In this document: in pieces, positions 36,370 through 45,079 of the stretch
Layout of the letters: the number at the start of each line of letters is the position of its first letter
Position numbering within the stretch: the first letter of the stretch is position 1
Assembly (NCBI GenBank): GCA_000785145.2
Contig: JSZA02000027.1
Location: 1-56,808 of the forward strand
Reading direction: 5' to 3'
Source of the DNA: Candidatus Thiomargarita nelsonii
GTDB taxonomy: Bacteria; Pseudomonadota; Gammaproteobacteria; Beggiatoales; Beggiatoaceae
DNA length: 56,808 nucleotides
Notes under the pieces: generated by a model
Told to the model about the DNA's origin: nothing
Database searches by the model: none
What the model saw: the letters and a program-made list of their open reading frames with translations, nothing else
Position numbers and translations under genes: made by a program

Positions 36370-36543
36370 ATGACAGTCCAACATCTTGCTATCAGTGATT
36401 TTAAAACGGATATATATCAATTGCTACAAGCCGAACAACCATGGCTAAAATATACGGCGATATTAAAGGATTCCCCCAATTGGGACGAGTTTTTGGAAAT
36501 CCTCGCAGAGGCGCGTCGTGAAGACGGCGTATGGCTGAAATAG
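36370..36543 (+). CDS. Small antitoxin-like protein, C-terminus altered
   Basis: 57 residues. A good ribosome-binding site (TTAAGGAGG) lies before ATG 36370. The start MTVQHLAISDFKTDIYQLLQ and the core DSPNWDEFLEILAEARRED resemble VapB-like antitoxins, which usually precede a PIN toxin. The stop overlaps the following frame by 13 bases. The 52 bases encoding NWDEFLEILAEARRED recur at 38027, where they end differently, so this gene's own end (GVWLK) may result from recombination. Confidence 0.55.
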   Translation: MTVQHLAISDFKTDIYQLLQAEQPWLKYTAILKDSPNWDEFLEILAEARREDGVWLK

Positions 36544-36878
36544 ATCGTAGCTCATTGGCTATCACCGTCATTACAGCTGAAGAGCAAATAAAAGGCCGTT
36601 TCAAATTGATTAAACGCGCCGCCTCGTCAGGACGAAAACTTATTCAGGCTTATGCAGATTTACAAGCTAATCTTGCTTTTTTTAAGACCATCCAAGTGCT
36701 ATCCTTTGATGAAGCTGCACTCGCTCACTACGAAACCTTACGCCAACCAAAAATACGCATTGGCACACAAGACTTACGCATTGCTGCGATTGTATTGTCC
36801 GTCAAAGGCACACTTGTTACTCGTAATTGGCGTGATTTTTCTAAAATTCCCAACTTGGTTTTAGAAGATTGGTCATAA
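36531..36878 (+). pseudogene. PIN-domain (VapC-type) toxin lacking its N-terminus
   Basis: 115 codons from an ATG inside the antitoxin gene. The product matches the later part of VapC-type PIN proteins (SSLAITVITAEEQIKGRF, then IRIGTQDLRIAAIVLSVKGTLVTRNWRDFSKIPNLVLEDW with Asp residues of the active site), but the first strand with the catalytic D-x-N motif, about 30 residues, is missing. It would not be an active RNase. The deletion coincides with the antitoxin's odd C-terminus. Confidence 0.7.
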
Positions 36879-36922
36879 CATTACTTGTGCTTAGCGAAGT
36901 GTTGCCCGCCCGATCTGGCTTG

Positions 36923-37531
36923 TTAAGCGAATTGGGAATTGCTGATAGGTCTTAATATTTGCAACTGTTTGATTAAAAAGTCTTTCTTCTCAAAATCTAA
37001 TTTTTTTTCACTACTGATTGCTGTGCCATTTCCCCAGTAGGCTGCATAAAGATATTCTAAATGTTTTGCCAACGATTGATTAGAGGAAAGTTGCTCAATC
37101 AGCCTTGCCCGTTTATCTAAAGCCACAGCCTCTGGTTTTCTCTTTATCAATTGTAATAAGTTAATAGGTTCCATAGCGAATTTGAGCAGCGTGTCTTGAG
37201 TTTCTTCTTGTAAAGCACCGTTCTCGTATTTGCTAAGGCTTGGATCGAGCCAGCCAAGCAAGGTGCTGAGTTCAGATTGAGTTAATCCGTATTGTGTACG
37301 CCAGTTGCGAATTTCTTCTGGTTGTAACATGCCATGACGGCGGCGATATTCACGATAAGCCTCATCTAAGGCATCATGTCCAAGACTGCTGGTAAATGCG
37401 TGTCCACAGTTTGGGCATTGATAAAATTCTTTGGTGGCGGAAATGGGTTCTCCACGCACTGTGATTGTCACTGGTTCTCTCTTTGGCTGTAACTCTTTTT
37501 CGTAGTCACAATTAAAACAAAATTCTTGCAT
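36923..37531 (-). CDS. MqsA-like zinc-finger/HTH antitoxin
   Basis: 202 residues. The N-terminal CFNCDYEKE and YQCPNCGHAF supply two CxxC pairs for zinc, followed by an XRE-type helix-turn-helix (IRNWRTQYGLTQSELSTLLGWLDPSLSKYENG, about residues 74-106), the architecture of MqsA-type antitoxins that bind toxin through one domain and operator through the other. The C-terminal 80 residues are extra. It follows the toxin candidate by 16 bases on the same strand, giving toxin-first order as in mqsRA and higBA. Confidence 0.75.
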   Translation of the reverse strand: MQEFCFNCDYEKELQPKREPVTITVRGEPISATKEFYQCPNCGHAFTSSLGHDALDEAYREYRRRHGMLQPEEIRNWRTQYGLTQSELSTLLGWLDPSLSKYENGALQEETQDTLLKFAMEPINLLQLIKRKPEAVALDKRARLIEQLSSNQSLAKHLEYLYAAYWGNGTAISSEKKLDFEKKDFLIKQLQILRPISNSQFA

Positions 37532-37547
37532 AAATCACCTCTTTTTG

Positions 37548-37904
37548 TTAAGCATAAGGATAAAATAAGGGGCGTGTAGGCTCATGAAAAGAGATACACT
37601 CAGCACGTTTTCTTTTCTTTTTCTTGGTAATCGTTAATTTAATATAGACATTTTTGCCATCAATATTTTGTCCAAAACACCAAGCGTCAGAATGAGATTC
37701 TTCAGGTATCGGGCCTTCGCAATAATCCTTTGCGGTCAAATTGAGTAAAATATCTTTGGTAACAACTGATTCAGTCAAATCAAGCATGGTCATCATACTC
37801 AGATTTTCTGGTCGTTGCCAAAATCTTACGCCATTTACTTTAGCAATATTTTGAAATTCAAACAAAAATTTTTCTATTTGATTTGATGTAGTAATGATGT
37901 TCAT
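37548..37904 (-). CDS. Putative toxin partnered with the MqsA-like antitoxin
   Basis: 118 residues from ATG 37904 (MNIITTSNQIEKFLFEFQ). The longer frame from 38090 is discounted because it covers an antitoxin remnant. It contains LNLTAKDYCEGPIPEESHSD, VYIKLTITKKKKRKRAECIS and a closing FHEPTRPLFYPYA. The size, order and VYIKLTI strand recall MqsR (a RelE-fold mRNA interferase), but catalytic residues cannot be assigned and the family may be distinct. Assignment rests mainly on its neighbour. Confidence 0.6.
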   Translation of the reverse strand: MNIITTSNQIEKFLFEFQNIAKVNGVRFWQRPENLSMMTMLDLTESVVTKDILLNLTAKDYCEGPIPEESHSDAWCFGQNIDGKNVYIKLTITKKKKRKRAECISFHEPTRPLFYPYA

Positions 37905-38009
37905 CGTTTGTTTTAAATGAATTTTATGAGATTTTATTGTCTGAATTAGAATTGACATAAATTTTACATAATAAATAAACTTTAATATAATATTACAATA
38001 AAAAAAGGA

Positions 38010-38108
38010 GACCATCATGGCCACTGCCCCAATTGGGACGAGTTTTTGGAAATCCTCGCTGAGGCGCGTCGTGAAGACCCTAACACTCACTTATTCTCAC
38101 ACCAATGA
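38010..38108 (+). pseudogene. Antitoxin fragment duplicated from the 36.4-kb locus
   Basis: In frame with TGA 38106-38108 the sequence reads PNWDEFLEILAEARREDPNT and ends HLFSHQ. Bases 38027-38078 match 36474-36525 with one difference. No in-frame start. A GGAG-ATG at 38007-38019 is in another frame. It is a recombinational remnant, and its stop overlaps the hemH start. Confidence 0.6.
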
Positions 38109-39151
38109 CCATTTATAACACTTCATCCTACTCTCACGAAAGCCTACCAACAACAGGCATTTTATTAATCAACTTAGGCACACCCGATGCCCCAACACCC
38201 ACTGCCTTACGCCGCTATTTGGGAGAATTTCTCGCTGATCCAAGAGTGACAGAAATGCCACGCTGGTTATGGTGGTTTATTTTACATGGCATCATTTTGC
38301 GTATTCGTCCACGCCGTTCGGCACTCAAGTATCAAAAAATTTGGACGGAAACCGGTTCGCCTTTATTATCTATTAGCCAAGCACAGTCGCAAGCACTTCA
38401 AAAAGTGGTAGACGCGCATTTTGTCGGCCCCATGACGGTTGCTTTAGCTATGCGCTATGGCAATCCATCCATAGCAGCCGGCTTAGAACAACTACGCCAA
38501 GCGAATGCGCGACGAATTTTGATATTGCCCTTGTATCCACAATATTCAGGTGCCGCAACGGGCTCAAGTTTTGATGCTGTTGCGGATGTGTTGAAACGCT
38601 GGCGTTGGGTGCCCGATGTACGTTTTATCTCGCATTACCATGATCTGCCAGCTTATATTCGTGCCTTAGCGGAGCAGATTAAAAATTATTGGAGCAAACA
38701 GGGGACACCCGATAAGTTATTGTTTTCATTTCATGGTATTCCCAAACGCTTTTTTATCGCTGGTGATCCTTACCATTGTGAATGTCACAAAACGGCGCGA
38801 TTGGTGGCGGCTCAACTTGATTTAAAAGAAGAAAAATGGCAAGTCGTGTTTCAATCACGATTTGGGCGGGAGGAATGGCTCAAACCTTATACCGATCATA
38901 CCTTAACCGCGTTGGGCAAGGCTGGGCTAAAACGAGTCGATATTATATGCCCTGGTTTCGCCGCTGATTGTTTAGAAACCTTAGAAGAAATTAGTCAAGA
39001 AAATCGCCAAATATTTTTACAGGCGGGGGGCAAAGCATTTCATTATATTCCCGCGTTGAATGATAATGTTGAACACATCCAAGCTTTGTTGGATTTGGTG
39101 ATACAACATACACAAGGTTGGTCAGGCTGTCAAATTGGTGCGCCTAAATAA
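38105..39151 (+). CDS. hemH: Ferrochelatase
   Basis: 348 residues. It inserts Fe(II) into protoporphyrin IX, the last step of haem synthesis, at the inner membrane. GILLINLGTPDAPTPTALRRYL, FSFHGIPKRF with the catalytic His, and CPGFAADCLETLEEI with the conserved Glu are present. ATG 38105 overlaps the TGA of the upstream antitoxin remnant, so the native leader may have been replaced; no clear ribosome-binding site. Confidence 0.97.
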   Translation: MTIYNTSSYSHESLPTTGILLINLGTPDAPTPTALRRYLGEFLADPRVTEMPRWLWWFILHGIILRIRPRRSALKYQKIWTETGSPLLSISQAQSQALQKVVDAHFVGPMTVALAMRYGNPSIAAGLEQLRQANARRILILPLYPQYSGAATGSSFDAVADVLKRWRWVPDVRFISHYHDLPAYIRALAEQIKNYWSKQGTPDKLLFSFHGIPKRFFIAGDPYHCECHKTARLVAAQLDLKEEKWQVVFQSRFGREEWLKPYTDHTLTALGKAGLKRVDIICPGFAADCLETLEEISQENRQIFLQAGGKAFHYIPALNDNVEHIQALLDLVIQHTQGWSGCQIGAPK

Positions 39152-39156
39152 CGATA

Positions 39157-39223
39157 TTGGAGTCCAAAGCTTTAGCTTTGGGCTAGCAGCGGGCTCGTCC
39201 AAAGCTTTAGCTTTGGACTCCAA
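39157..39223. repeat. GGAGTCCAAAGCTTTAGC palindrome
   Basis: TTGGAGTCCAAAGCTTTAGC and its complement around a short GC-rich centre, five bases past the hemH stop. Same inner unit as in the 16180 element; it could act as a terminator for hemH and the convergent porin gene. Confidence 0.8.
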
Positions 39224-39244
39224 CAACAATGTCAGAATAATGCC

Positions 39245-40369
39245 TTAAAATACGTGTCTGATACCAAAAGTCGCTACATTTTCATCGCGGAAATCATTAT
39301 CGCTATTAGTATCACGATAACCCCCATAAATTTGAGTACGCTTGCTAAAGTGGTACTTGACACCAATAGCCCAGCTTAAAGCATCTTCATCTAACATCCT
39401 GTCCTCAGAACGGTAGCCAGCAACCCAGCCCGCGATAGTGACATTATTCTTTGTAAAATCAAGAGAACCAAGAATATACGCTCCCCCTTCTGGGTTATTG
39501 TCAAGTGTCCCGATTTCTGCATCCTCATACTGTAAAGCGAATGTCAGCTTTTTAAAATGGTAAAAACCACCAATTTTCCAATTAGTGCGATTTGTCACCT
39601 CTTTTAACTCAATATCAGCAAAAGAGCCAGCAAGCCAAACGCCAAAATGAGGCACAGTAAATCTCAGTTCAACAAGTCCAGCACGATCCATTTCAGAGGC
39701 ATCGTCAACAGCGCCCTGTACTCTAGCTGAAAATCCGCTTGATTTGAGTCCCACTTCAAACGCACCTTCTATCCAGCCTTCATTGGTCAATCCTAGACCC
39801 TTTGTGCTTTCGTCCGTAATAATGCAGTAGGTGTTATCGCACTTGCTCACCCTGATGTAATGATCGCCAGACATGCCCCCTCCCGTACCACGGGATTGCA
39901 GAGAAGTGAAAGCCCACGGATCAATAAGTTTATGAGATGACTTGTAAACCCCAGTCAGTGTCCCATAACGAAAGTGGAAACCAGCATTGGTTTTTAAGCC
40001 CAACCAAGCCTCTTGACCAATCGGGTTAGATAAAAAATTGCCCACAGTGCTGAAAGCGGCTACATAACGCGCCTCTGCCATCAAACCATCACCCAGTTTT
40101 TCATCAAAATCAAATTGTATGTGATTAGGACCTTCATTAAGTACGCTACCCCAATAATCCTTGGTGAGTGTTTGACGATCCATATCCTCAAATTGTGTGG
40201 GCTGAAAGCTGACTCTTTCTGCCACCGCATTCCCATTTGCCACTTCCCAAGTGACAACTTCTGCTTGGATTGTACCTGTGATACTAATATTATCTGATAT
40301 ACTGATTTCAGCCTGGGTTGCCATTGGCAGTGCCATCGCTACTGCAAATGTAAGTATCTTTTTATTCAT
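39245..40369 (-). CDS. Outer-membrane porin
   Basis: 374 residues with a signal peptide (MNKKILTFAVAMALPMATQA, cut before EIS) and a C-terminal Phe (FGIRHVF), the outer-membrane insertion signal. Alternating strands such as DGLMAEARYVAAF, LTFALQYEDAEIG and RTQIYGGYRD are typical of 16-strand Gram-negative porins. The loop YIRVSKCDNTYCIITDEST carries two cysteines, unusual for a porin. Solute unknown. Confidence 0.88.
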   Translation of the reverse strand: MNKKILTFAVAMALPMATQAEISISDNISITGTIQAEVVTWEVANGNAVAERVSFQPTQFEDMDRQTLTKDYWGSVLNEGPNHIQFDFDEKLGDGLMAEARYVAAFSTVGNFLSNPIGQEAWLGLKTNAGFHFRYGTLTGVYKSSHKLIDPWAFTSLQSRGTGGGMSGDHYIRVSKCDNTYCIITDESTKGLGLTNEGWIEGAFEVGLKSSGFSARVQGAVDDASEMDRAGLVELRFTVPHFGVWLAGSFADIELKEVTNRTNWKIGGFYHFKKLTFALQYEDAEIGTLDNNPEGGAYILGSLDFTKNNVTIAGWVAGYRSEDRMLDEDALSWAIGVKYHFSKRTQIYGGYRDTNSDNDFRDENVATFGIRHVF

Positions 40370-40423
40370 AGAACTTTTCCATGCTGTAGGGTTGCCAAAA
40401 CCCCGTTATTATGTATGTAAAAT

Positions 40424-40443
40424 GCCCAAGATAAATCTTGGAC
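40424..40443. repeat. GCCCAAGATAAATCTTGGAC palindrome
   Basis: Copy of the dispersed palindrome with one arm base changed, in the divergent porin-wecA gap. Confidence 0.75.
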
Positions 40444-40588
40444 TCCAAAATGCCGCCTTGAAATTTGAACAATGTTCAATAGGCAAAAGCTATTTTATTT
40501 ATTATAGCCAAACCTTATGCTATATAATTTATAAACATTTATCATTTACCCATTCATAAGGAACGAACCAAAAAAAACTTTTTATGTC

Positions 40589-41650
40589 ATGAATATGAAC
40601 AACTTAATGAGTTTGGTAATAGCTTTTTCAATTACCGTGATTCTTTTGCATGAATTGAAACCCTTGGCATTGCGTATTAATCTCGTAGATCACCCTGATG
40701 ACGACCGTAAACATCATGAGGGAAAAATCCCGCTGATTGGTGGTCTTGCGATGTTCTGTGGTTTTATGTTAGCTCTATTGTTTTTAGATCAATCGCTGTC
40801 AGGACTACGGAGCCTAATTGCCGGTGCCGCCATTTTAATGATTGTAGGCGTTCTCGATGATTTTCAGGATTTACCCCCTGGCACACGGTTTTTAGCACAA
40901 ATGTTAGTCGCACTGATGATAATTGTACAAGATGGTGCGGTACTTCACAACTTGGGCACGATTGGCTGGACTTCAGGTGATCTTGAATTAGGGCTCTTTT
41001 TTGGATGGCCGCTAACGATTTTGGCGGTTATTATGGCAATTAATGCCATCAATATGGTCGATGGTGTAGACGGTTTAGCGGGTGGATTAACACTGATTAC
41101 GCTCTCCAGCTTAGCCTTTATCTCTTGGATGGGGGGGTTAGAGCAACTCTTTATTGTCTTATTGTTATTAATAGCTACCGTACTGGCTTTTCTGAGATTT
41201 AATTTGCGCTATCCTGGACAGCCAAAGGCAAAAGTCTTTATGGGAGATGCCGGCAGCATGTTTCTAGGTTTTATCGTCGTGTGGTTTTTGATTATCTTCT
41301 CTCAAGGTGAACACCATAGCATGACACCAGTGACGGCACTCTGGATTTTTGCTTTGCCCCTCCTTGATACGGGTACTACAAGCATACGCCGAATCCTCAA
41401 AGGTCACTCCCCTTTCGAGGCGGATCGGGAGCATCTTCATCATTTACTCTTAGATGCTGGCTTTACGGTCACTCAGGTTATCGTAATCTTGGTTGGCTCT
41501 GCCATTTGCTTAGCATTAATTGGCTTGATAGGTTTATACTTTCTTGTAGCAGAAACGGTTATGTTTTGGACGTTTATGGCTATCTTTATGCTCGTATTCT
41601 TTTTTTGCCGGCACCTTAAAACACAAGCAGTGCCACCGTTCAAAAGTTAA
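40589..41650 (+). CDS. wecA: Undecaprenyl-phosphate sugar-1-phosphate transferase (WecA/MraY family)
   Basis: 353 residues, about eleven membrane segments. It has NLVDHPDDDRKHHEGKIPL with the Asp motif, INAINMVDGVDGLAGG and KVFMGDAGSMFLGF with the catalytic and Mg2+-binding Asp residues, and a C-terminal HLHHLLLDAG loop typical of WecA/TagO. It would transfer GlcNAc-1-phosphate or similar to undecaprenyl phosphate, the first step for the surface glycan encoded at 1-13.7 kb. The start may be 40589 or 40595. The exact sugar is inferred. Confidence 0.9.
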   Translation: MNMNNLMSLVIAFSITVILLHELKPLALRINLVDHPDDDRKHHEGKIPLIGGLAMFCGFMLALLFLDQSLSGLRSLIAGAAILMIVGVLDDFQDLPPGTRFLAQMLVALMIIVQDGAVLHNLGTIGWTSGDLELGLFFGWPLTILAVIMAINAINMVDGVDGLAGGLTLITLSSLAFISWMGGLEQLFIVLLLLIATVLAFLRFNLRYPGQPKAKVFMGDAGSMFLGFIVVWFLIIFSQGEHHSMTPVTALWIFALPLLDTGTTSIRRILKGHSPFEADREHLHHLLLDAGFTVTQVIVILVGSAICLALIGLIGLYFLVAETVMFWTFMAIFMLVFFFCRHLKTQAVPPFKS

Positions 41651-41720
41651 GGAAAATTGTAAGTTCGTAGTAGGCGATTTATCGCCTACCAAAATGGGCA
41701 GGTAAGAGGGATATTTAATA

Positions 41721-42260
41721 ATGAGCCGTTTAACAAATATTTTTTTAGTGGGTCCCATGGGCGTAGGCAAAACCACTATCGCTCATCATTTAGTCGAAAT
41801 ATTGAATTTGACCTTTATAGATAGTGACCATGAGATTGAAAAACAGACCGGCGTGACAATCCCTTGGATTTTTGAATATGAAGGCGAAGCCGGATTTCGC
41901 AAGCGTGAGCGAGCCATAATTGCTGAATTGACAGCAGTTGATAATATCATCCTGTCCACTGGGGGCGGTGTCGTTTTGAGTGCCACCAATCGTGAGCTAC
42001 TACAAAGTCGTGGCTATGTTATTTATTTGCACGCCTCAGTAGAGCATTTATTGGAGCGCACGGCTCATAGCCATCATCGCCCCTTGTTGCAAACCTCAGA
42101 TCGCCGTGAAAAGTTGGAAACGCTGTTCAGGGAACGGCATCCGCTGTACACTCAAGTGGCAGATGTGACAATTGAAACGGGACAGCGTAACATACGCCAA
42201 GTGGTCAAAGCCGTTCTCAAACATTTACAAAAAAAAGAGCATGAAAAAATTACAAGTTGA
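41721..42260 (+). CDS. aroK: Shikimate kinase
   Basis: 179 residues. Walker A is [23 protein letters not shown] binds shikimate and Mg2+, STGGGVVLS is the substrate loop and HHRPLLQ the lid. It phosphorylates shikimate in aromatic amino-acid synthesis. Its end overlaps aroB by 20 bases, the usual aroK-aroB pair. Confidence 0.96.
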   Translation: MSRLTNIFLVGPMGVGKTTIAHHLVEILNLTFIDSDHEIEKQTGVTIPWIFEYEGEAGFRKRERAIIAELTAVDNIILSTGGGVVLSATNRELLQSRGYVIYLHASVEHLLERTAHSHHRPLLQTSDRREKLETLFRERHPLYTQVADVTIETGQRNIRQVVKAVLKHLQKKEHEKITS

Positions 42261-43308
42261 TTTAGGTGCGCGTAGTTATCCTATTTATATAGGTGAGCAC
42301 TTATTGGGGCAAACGGCATTAACCACCCCATACGGGCAGCAAGTGCTGATCGTGACTAATGAAACGGTAGCACCTTTATATCTGAAAAAAACATTGACTG
42401 CTTTTGCAAATTTTAAAACAGATTCAGTCATTTTACCCGATGGAGAAAAATACAAAAATCTAACGGTATTAAACAAGATTTTTGATACGCTACTCAGCCA
42501 GCGTTTTGACCGTCAAACCACCTTAGTTGCCTTAGGCGGGGGCGTGGTAGGAGATATGACCGGATTTGCAGCCGCTTGTTATCAGCGGGGCGTGCCATTT
42601 ATCCAAATTCCGACGACTTTACTTGCCCAAGTTGATTCCTCCGTCGGCGGCAAAACAGGCGTCAATCATCCACTGGGTAAAAATATGATAGGCGCCTTTC
42701 ATCAGCCCCTTTGTGTCGTCATAGACCTCAACACTTTGCAAACCTTAGACGATAGACAATTGAGTGCGGGATTGGCTGAGGTTATTAAATACGGATTAAT
42801 CAATGACTTAGAATTTTTTGAGTGGCTGGAAAGTCATGCAGAGGCATTGTTAGCACGCGATTTTTCAGCCTTAAGTTTTGCGATAGCCCGTTCTTGTCAA
42901 GACAAGGCGAATATTGTAGCAAAAGATGAGCGTGAAAGCGGACAACGTGCTCTACTCAATTTAGGTCATACTTTTGGACATGCGATTGAAACGGGCTTAG
43001 GCTACGGGGTGTATTTACACGGCGAAGGGGTAGCCATTGGTATGTGTTTAGCGGCACAATTTTCGGCGCGATTGGGTTGGATGAGCGAGACGGATGTGAC
43101 ACGTATCAAGAGGCTCATAGAAAAAATGGTTTTGCCAACCCGTATTCCTAAAGGTTTTACGATTGAGCGGATGTTAGAATTGATGCAAGTCGATAAAAAA
43201 GTCCAAGCAGGTAAACTCCGTTTAGTGCTATTACAAGGAATAGGAAAAGCGATCATCACTGATCAATATGATCCACAATTATTAAGGCAGTCGCTAAAGC
43301 AAGACTAA
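42241..43308 (+). CDS. aroB: 3-dehydroquinate synthase
   Basis: 355 residues from ATG 42241 ([18 protein letters not shown]); a 23-codon extension upstream lies within aroK. NAD-binding [31 protein letters not shown], and the zinc motif [11 protein letters not shown] are present. It converts DAHP to 3-dehydroquinate in the shikimate pathway. damX and dam, common neighbours in gammaproteobacteria, are absent; degenerate DNA follows. Confidence 0.97.
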   Translation: MKKLQVDLGARSYPIYIGEHLLGQTALTTPYGQQVLIVTNETVAPLYLKKTLTAFANFKTDSVILPDGEKYKNLTVLNKIFDTLLSQRFDRQTTLVALGGGVVGDMTGFAAACYQRGVPFIQIPTTLLAQVDSSVGGKTGVNHPLGKNMIGAFHQPLCVVIDLNTLQTLDDRQLSAGLAEVIKYGLINDLEFFEWLESHAEALLARDFSALSFAIARSCQDKANIVAKDERESGQRALLNLGHTFGHAIETGLGYGVYLHGEGVAIGMCLAAQFSARLGWMSETDVTRIKRLIEKMVLPTRIPKGFTIERMLELMQVDKKVQAGKLRLVLLQGIGKAIITDQYDPQLLRQSLKQD

Positions 43309-43679
43309 GATCAGGAGTGTACCTTGCAACGCCGTTTATTGGTTAAAAAACCCCGTTTTTTAAATTGGCGAAGGTATAGGCGGGGGTTATTCAGCAAGCC
43401 ATTCAATTTATTGATAATAATCCAGCAATTCCAGTGGATAAGTCCGATCTTTTTGAGGGCTCGATAAACAACGTTTCATAATTTTTGGAAAAATAGGATT
43501 TCTCACCGCGACGATAGATTAAGAAATCCTATTTTTTGGAAAAATAGGATTTCTAAAAACGGAACAAAACCAGCTTGAAAAATATCCCCAAAAAAAAGCT
43601 CAAATTTAACATCAGAGGAGCCAGTTTGCAAGCCCGTCCATAACGTTTTTGTTCAAGGAAAAACGTTACAAGATTTCTC
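43309..43679. other. Degenerate DNA after aroB
   Basis: No intact gene. It contains two units of the AAATCC/GGATTT hairpin family (about 43489-43513 and 43526-43555) and short stretches rich in broken frames, such as a GCCGTTTATTGGTTAAAAAA segment just after aroB. I see no function. Confidence 0.4.
43489..43555. repeat. AAATCCTATTTT units
   Basis: TTTTTGGAAAAATAGGATTT (half unit) followed by AAATCCTATTTTTTGGAAAA completing a hairpin to about 43555. Members of the dispersed family, partly degraded. Confidence 0.55.
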
Positions 43680-43871
43680 CTAAGCTCGAAAGGTTGCAAA
43701 CCTGCCACAACGTGTTATGCTATTGTGACAAGCGGTGTTCTTTGGCAATTTGGCAAATTAGATAATAATATTTTTACCATAGATTCAAAATCTATCTCTG
43801 CCACGACCGAATTACAACGAGTCTTCAATACTATTAATTGGCTCTTTAATGAAATATCATCACTAGAATAG
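43680..43871 (+). pseudogene. C-terminal remnant of a nuclease-like hypothetical protein
   Basis: An in-frame stretch to TAG 43869-43871 reads CKPATTCYAIVTSGVLWQFG, then KLDNNIFTIDSKSISATTEL and FNTINWLFNEI. The 'TSG-V-L-W-Q-F-G-K-L' strand is common at the end of cyanobacterial and sulfur-bacterial hypothetical nucleases. No start is present. It lines up by eye with the C-terminal third of the following gene, so it is probably a decayed paralogue. Confidence 0.5.
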
Positions 43872-43883
43872 TGGAGGTTAGCA

Positions 43884-44555
43884 ATGACAAAGGAAGATCT
43901 TCCTATTTATTATTTTAGTAAAATTAAAGATCAGGAATTAAGACAATTAGTTAATATAAAACAAAAGTTTTCAACTGACATTTTTGATAACTGGTTTAAT
44001 AACCAAATAATTATCAAAGATAATGACATTCAATTTTTAACTGAACTTCTCAACAAAGAATTTAATTTTATTAGAATTTACCAAGAAGAAGATTTAAAAG
44101 TAAAATTTATTGCGCCTATTCTAAATAAAATTGATTTTAGAGATATAAATAAAGAAATAAGAGATTTTTATGAACAAAAAATCACATACAAAACAGAGAA
44201 CTTTATCCTTACCGGCATAACCGATTTCTTAATTTCAAAAGGTTTAGAATATTCAGAGAAACCCTATTTTTTTATTCAAGAATTTAAAAAAGGAAAAGAA
44301 AGCGGCTATCCAGAACCACAACTTTTAGCAGAACTGATAGCAGGTGTTGAATTAAATAATTTCCAAACCATGAAAGGCGCCTATATTGTTGGAGCTATTT
44401 GGAATTTTGTAATATTAGAAAAATTAGCTGAAAATAAGTACCGGTATTTTATCTCGATAAACTTCGACAGCACTAAAATTGAAGAACTAAAAGAGATTTA
44501 TAAAAATTTACTTTTCATTAAAGATGAAATATTTAAAATGGTTGAAACTGACTGA
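43884..44555 (+). CDS. Hypothetical protein, possible PD-(D/E)XK nuclease fold
   Basis: 223 residues, very AT-rich. A GGAGG-like site precedes ATG 43884. NFILTGITDFLISKGLEYSE and PYFFIQEFKKGKESGYPEPQ give the Asp...Glu-x-Lys spacing of a PD-(D/E)XK core, followed by AELIAGVELNN. The end (AYIVGAIWNFVILEKLAENK) is a conserved strand-rich tail. Related proteins are hypothetical. The nuclease reading is inference. Confidence 0.5.
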   Translation: MTKEDLPIYYFSKIKDQELRQLVNIKQKFSTDIFDNWFNNQIIIKDNDIQFLTELLNKEFNFIRIYQEEDLKVKFIAPILNKIDFRDINKEIRDFYEQKITYKTENFILTGITDFLISKGLEYSEKPYFFIQEFKKGKESGYPEPQLLAELIAGVELNNFQTMKGAYIVGAIWNFVILEKLAENKYRYFISINFDSTKIEELKEIYKNLLFIKDEIFKMVETD

Positions 44556-44589
44556 AAATATTCCAGAAGTTACAGGGATTTTGTAGGGT

Positions 44590-44698
44590 CAATGCCATTA
44601 AGTTAAGGTTTTTTTTGTCGGGTGGGTAGAGCTTCGCTGCACCCACCATTGTTAAAAATTTAAAAAAAAACGCATTTATGCTTAACTTAATGGCATTG
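44590..44698. repeat. Inverted-repeat element
   Basis: CAATGCCATTAAGTTAAG (44590-44607) and its exact complement (44681-44698) flank a GTCGGGTGGGTAGAGCTTCG region. No coding capacity. The centre shares GGGTGGGTAGAGC with the palindrome at 50529. Confidence 0.7.
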
Positions 44699-44813
44699 TT
44701 TTGTAGGGTGGGCAAGGTGTTTTTTCTCGTTCCCTTAGCGAAGCGCTCATCGAGCCGACACAAGTGTCTTTCCGACTTGAGCCTTCTATTTTTTTGACAC
44801 CGACTCCAGCTTA

Positions 44814-44846
44814 AAAATCCTATTTTTTCAAAAAATAGGATTTTTT
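44814..44846. repeat. AAATCCTATTTT hairpin
   Basis: AAAATCCTATTTTTT / AAAAAATAGGATTTT in gene-free DNA, with no gene close enough for it to terminate. Supports the view that the family is a repeat rather than a set of terminators. Confidence 0.7.
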
Positions 44847-44999
44847 TGATACTAACCTTAAAAAAAACTTATGTATAAGAGAGTGCGCGGAGCGTAGGAA
44901 CGAGAGCATAAAAACAGTGTCGTGGCTAAATTCATCAAACAATCCCTCAATGGCGAAACCTTAGAAATCTATGGAACCCTTTGCACTATTGAGTGTTTG

Positions 45000-45079
45000 A
45001 AAAAACCTTAACTAGAGGGATGGATAAATCTAATAAGATTTTGACTTATCCCTGTCAAAAGAAAAATCCCTGTAGTTAG
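45000..45079. repeat. CTTAACTA...TAGTTAAG inverted repeat
   Basis: CCTTAACTAGAGGGAT at about 45007 and ATCCCTGTAGTTAGTTAAGG ending at 45087 are near-complements; the arm shares ATCCCTGTAGTT with the repeats after the primase-helicase gene. Confidence 0.5.

Noticed and set aside
37905..38090. N-terminal extension of the putative toxin to 38090
   Set aside because: The extension is the reverse of the antitoxin remnant and an AT-rich promoter-like stretch; the internal ATG at 37904 gives a compact protein.
44533..44763. Minus-strand 76-codon frame over the 44590 inverted repeat
   Set aside because: It is made of the repeat and has no protein-like conservation.
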